This document shows positions 60,331 to 64,000 of a stretch of DNA of 64,000 nucleotides, piece after piece. Numbering within the stretch: position 1 is the first letter of the stretch; every line of letters begins with the position of its first letter. The position numbers were made by a program, and so were the translations under genes. Where the stretch lies: NCBI GenBank assembly GCA_029718625.1, contig CM056376.1, forward strand, positions 20,285,091 to 20,349,090. Reading direction: 5' to 3'. Origin of the DNA: Synaphobranchus kaupii (Eukaryota > Chordata > Actinopteri > Anguilliformes > Synaphobranchidae). The notes beneath the pieces are model-generated. The model had not been told where the DNA came from. It was given only the letters and a program-made list of their open reading frames with translations, and did no database searches.

Positions 60331-63300
60331 CTGCCAGGGAGAAAAGAGGTCAGAGGTCAGTATGTCAGATGTCGTACATGATCAAAGCGTCAGGACCATG
60401 CCCGACGGGGGGTCCGGACGGCAACCCGCTTGAACAGAGCCTCAGAGACCGGGACTAGATGATGAATTTACTCGGTCGGCTTGCAGGCAGACAGCCAACC
60501 GCACAGCATGAAGCTTTTGCGTCATTTTTTACTGGTGAAAGATCACTGTTCAGTGGCTTTCACTTTAAGCACAGCTTGTGAAAGTCGACGGCATCTGTTT
60601 GGCACGCTGCTCGGATCCTTGTGCAATGGTAGCGTGAGTGTTTGGCAAGGGGTGTTTGCAGACGGGGACGGTGGGTGGTCTGAACTATTCGGAGTCACGA
60701 TGGGACCCATCGATGGTGGAGAGGAGAGGCAAAACAAATACAATTTTCCATAAAAACATGCCGCTAAGGAGGAAGCAGTGTACTTATATGTCCAAAGGGG
60801 GCTGGACAGAGGTGGAGCTACAGCTATAGCTCTCCGCCCCGCTCCCTGTACTGTGGTGCCTCGGCCCCTCCTGTCAATAAACCTGGCAGCCTCTAGCGTG
60901 CTAGCAACCACATGATCTAACCATTATACCATTGATGTCTTTAACATGCGAAGTTTCTGAAAGCATGCTGCACACTGCAACTGAGAAAAACTATAGAAGA
61001 GAGCAGCCTGGACACCAATCAGAGGGTTGTTGGTGTTAACTTCAGAGCAGTTAACCGCACTGCAGATCTCCTGGGCCACGGGGTTAAAAGCTCTCAGCGA
61101 ATACATTCCAGGTTAAACAGAGGCTATAAATACTGTAATCTGGAGAGAGACAAGGAATCTCTCAAATCCTCCCTCTCCAGAACGGAGGGGGTGGAGCCGG
61201 GCGTGTGCGCATCTGGCGGAGGCTGTCGTCGGAGCCGCCGTCCCTGCCGAGGGGTGGGGGACGGCACGGCACCCCCCCCCCCCCCTCATACCCGCTCGAT
61301 TCTGAGGGAGGTCACAGCCCAAACGTGGGCCAACAGGCCAGCGCTCGACCCTGCCAAATACCGCCTTCGCTGCTGGTGGGCAAACAAATATCACGTTCGT
61401 CGTGCTGCCCGGCTGAATCCTTCCACTCCCACGCCATACAACAGAGCGAGGGACAGAAGCACAAACCGGCCTCAAATGGCGGCTCCTCCAAACGTAATCC
61501 TTTATTTGGTTAATTAAGCATATCCGCCGGTCAAAAAGAGAAGGGATGATGACATAAGGGGCCCGCGGCCCTCTGTTCTAGGAGGGGAGACGCGGGTCTC
61601 CTCTGAGTGGGGCCAAAGGCACAAAGAGCCCACTGTCAGGGGCACCTCACAGAGACACAGGCCTCCACTCAAGGGGACAGTGTGCCAAGTGGGCTGTCTG
61701 ATAGGCCCTTCTTATTCAGCATCTTGAGGGGGAAACGTCTATGGAGCTACAATTCAACACCTCCAGGGAAGGGTTTGAAGCTGCGCCCTTTTTTTTTTTT
61801 TTTTACTTTTCAATGCCTGAAGATCTACAATGTCGATTAATTGACCACGAAACAGGGATGATTTTTCCATCGTTCCCCCTTACGCTTCATGGATCAATAC
61901 CAAGAGAAACTGTTGTGCATTTAAAGGCAGGATATCCAGGAGCTTTCATTGAGTCATGGAGAGGGGAATCCAAGTATATCCCAGTGGTGGTTTGGCTCCA
62001 AGCAGGATTTGCAGACAGTTCCTGTATCGCTCCCACGGGGCTACATATTGGACTTCCTGTTGTGTTGGGCATCACATTCTCAGCCTACACCCTGAGGAGA
62101 AATGTCCTACTGTCACTTCCCTGGTGTGTGTCTGTCCACTATGATTCAGCTGCTTGCTCCTTGAAATCAGATCTCCAAACAAACAAACTAACAAATTTGA
62201 AGCCAGCATAATGTAAATTAATAAATAATAAAAGATTATTTAAAAAAATTAATAAATAAAAGACTTGCTAGTTTGCACTCAAAGTGATATGGTTCCCAAA
62301 CAAATATCACCTCTAATTATTTACAATGACCTAATCTTTGCAGTGTAAAAATTGAAAAATTCTGTGATCTACAATATTTGTGGTTTCACCAAATGGAAGG
62401 AGCCATAAACACTACACAACATCCTGCCAAATTTAGCAATTTAGCAAAAACGTGTGAAAATGTGAACAGAAATGTCTGCTAAAGTGATTTGCTAAACTGT
62501 ATTTTATTCATAAATTTACAACCTTAGCACCAGCTGACAGATCATCCTTAAATGGAGGGGAAAGAAATCAAGTGAAAATTTCCCAATGGCATGGAAGGTA
62601 TGCAAGGTGTTTTTAAAATAACCAGTCATGTTCATTCACATGAAAAGAACCTCTTGGTAAATGGCGGCTGGCGGGAGAAAGCGCTGCGCCCTCAAACAGT
62701 GAGGACATCTCCTCCTGAGAGAGCCAGGCATTGTGTGCTGCCCACAATGGCAGATATTCTTCAGGGGGCAGTTGGGAATGACATGAGCCATTGTGGATCA
62801 TGTCAGCTCCCTCTCTTCCCTCCCTCTCTCTCTCTCTCTCTCTGACAGGTTCGTCTTCCAGATGTGTGGCGCCGTTTTCATTCCTTTCTGGTACACAAAC
62901 TGCCCGCCGCAAAGTGGGTGGTGACTAGTTTGTGAAGACTGAGTGAAAATGTGTGCATACCGAACGGGGCGGTCGGCCAGAGAGGCTGTCCAGAACACTC
63001 TTCTCATCAACAGCCTGAAGAGTATAGGTGGTGGCAAAGGCCAGCCATGAGGTCTGCTTCCAAAGAAAACGTCTGGATTTCACTTGCGACGATGCCATTA
63101 AAAAAAAGCTGTGGGCGAACTGTGTGGGGCAGCTCGTAGAGTTCTGTTACCCTCTCCTTCCTTATGAAAGGAGGGCAGACTGTCCTGCTCTCCTTTATTT
63201 AAAAAAAAGAGACTGGAAGACTTTCACCTTTAATAATCTTTACTACACTGACCCATAAACGTAATGCGGCGCAGTAATTTAAACTTTTCCACGCTCACTA

Positions 63301-64000
63301 CTAAAACGCAGTGCGAGTGTGATGTGGTAAAAATGGAGGATGAGTCACTCTGCTGACCTGTTTACAGTGTCTCATTCTTTTGTTCCTGGAACTGAACTCT
63401 CACACTAACAGGATCTGTCTGTGGCTTCTCAGTACTTGGAAAGGATGAGCAACAGAGTGCCTTTCCGGGGCGCTCTGGGGAGGTGACCGAGAGGACGAGA
63501 AAGCAAACGGCCCCTTCCCTCTTTTTAAGAAGCGTTCGAAACATACTATACATACTATTAACTCTGCTGGGTTTTCATGAGAGCATGTTATAAATGCATA
63601 TTTGTCAAACCTGGTTGAGGAAAACCACGTTGGTCTTCCACAGCAGAGAGCAGCATCAAATTCCAATGGAAAGAAGATTTGTAATTATACCCTCTGGAGC
63701 AGTCACCACTGTGTGGCCCCAACTCAAGGCAGGTCAAGTCCTTCCAGGAATCTCTGCCTGCCTGCCTGCCTGCCAGCCGCTTCCTCTTATTCACTCACAG
63801 ACAACATTATTATTCAGTTCTGTGCCAGGAAATGTGGAGGCATCTTGACAAGTGCTACGAAGGAAATTTCCATCTTCCAGGCGATGATGTCAAGTAAACA
63901 GGAAATCCTTAAGGTCTGTCAAGTGAAATATGAGCTTGTGATTCTGGTCATAAGAATTTAATGCTATTCATATTTCCTTCCTTGAGAAAGTATGCAATAA
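60331..64000. other. Probable adam9 upstream intron
   Basis: No minus-strand exon matching the signal peptide or early prodomain of ADAM9 was seen. Holds GC-rich patches (61180-61290), a 17-T run at 61787-61804 and a CT microsatellite. Confidence 0.5.
62816..62843. repeat. (CT)n microsatellite
   Basis: CT run preceded by a pyrimidine-rich stretch. Confidence 0.9.

Noticed and set aside
61741..62211. 156-codon plus-strand frame starting in a poly-T run
   Set aside because: Begins with poly-Phe from the T run and shows no family similarity.
62613..63139. Possible upstream adam9 exons on the minus strand
   Set aside because: None read as ADAM9 signal peptide or early prodomain; the missing exons are more likely beyond the window.

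Overview
This is a stretch of vertebrate nuclear genome, almost certainly from a teleost fish. The genes are split by GT-AG introns, the spliced proteins match vertebrate 5-HT7 receptor, ATAD1 and ADAM9, and the intergenic DNA carries fish-type repeats: hAT-like and TTAA-type DNA elements, tRNA-derived SINEs with a GGATA-loop L2 tail, and long GT/TA microsatellites. The species is not determined. The DNA is mostly noncoding.

Layout. Positions 1-10270 carry repeats and are probably the intron upstream of a 5-HT7 receptor exon. The notable structure is a 5.1-kb hAT-like element (2574-7719) flanked by a perfect 8-bp target duplication, inserted into one arm of an older palindromic element. The only clear 5-HT7 exon (htr7, + strand) is 10271-11009. 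From 11 to 39 kb no gene was found; the stretch holds microsatellites, SINEs, small DNA transposons and a 27-bp minisatellite whose reading frames are open on both strands. From 39101 to 45083 (- strand) lies a complete atad1 coding region in 9 exons (380 codons plus stop), with a probable noncoding first exon ending at 45743. From 49624 to 60330 (- strand) lie 18 exons of adam9 (691 codons plus stop), running from the prodomain to the stop codon; the 5' exons are expected beyond 64000.

The exon joins of atad1 and adam9 were worked out by hand from splice consensus, codon phase and protein family similarity. All internal joins keep frame. Both terminal exons are too short to stand out as open frames. 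The three genes have unrelated roles: a Gs-coupled serotonin receptor, a mitochondrial and peroxisomal membrane-protein extractase, and a membrane metalloprotease-disintegrin. HTR7 and ATAD1 both lie on human 10q23, whereas ADAM9 is on human 8p11.

The most unusual material is in the introns and repeats: an adam9 intron made almost wholly of a 41-bp minisatellite, a G-rich 24-bp array and a 39-bp array in atad1 intron 8, a hAT inside a hAT-like MITE in atad1 intron 7 with both 8-bp target duplications intact, and a split palindrome. I found no convincing new protein system.
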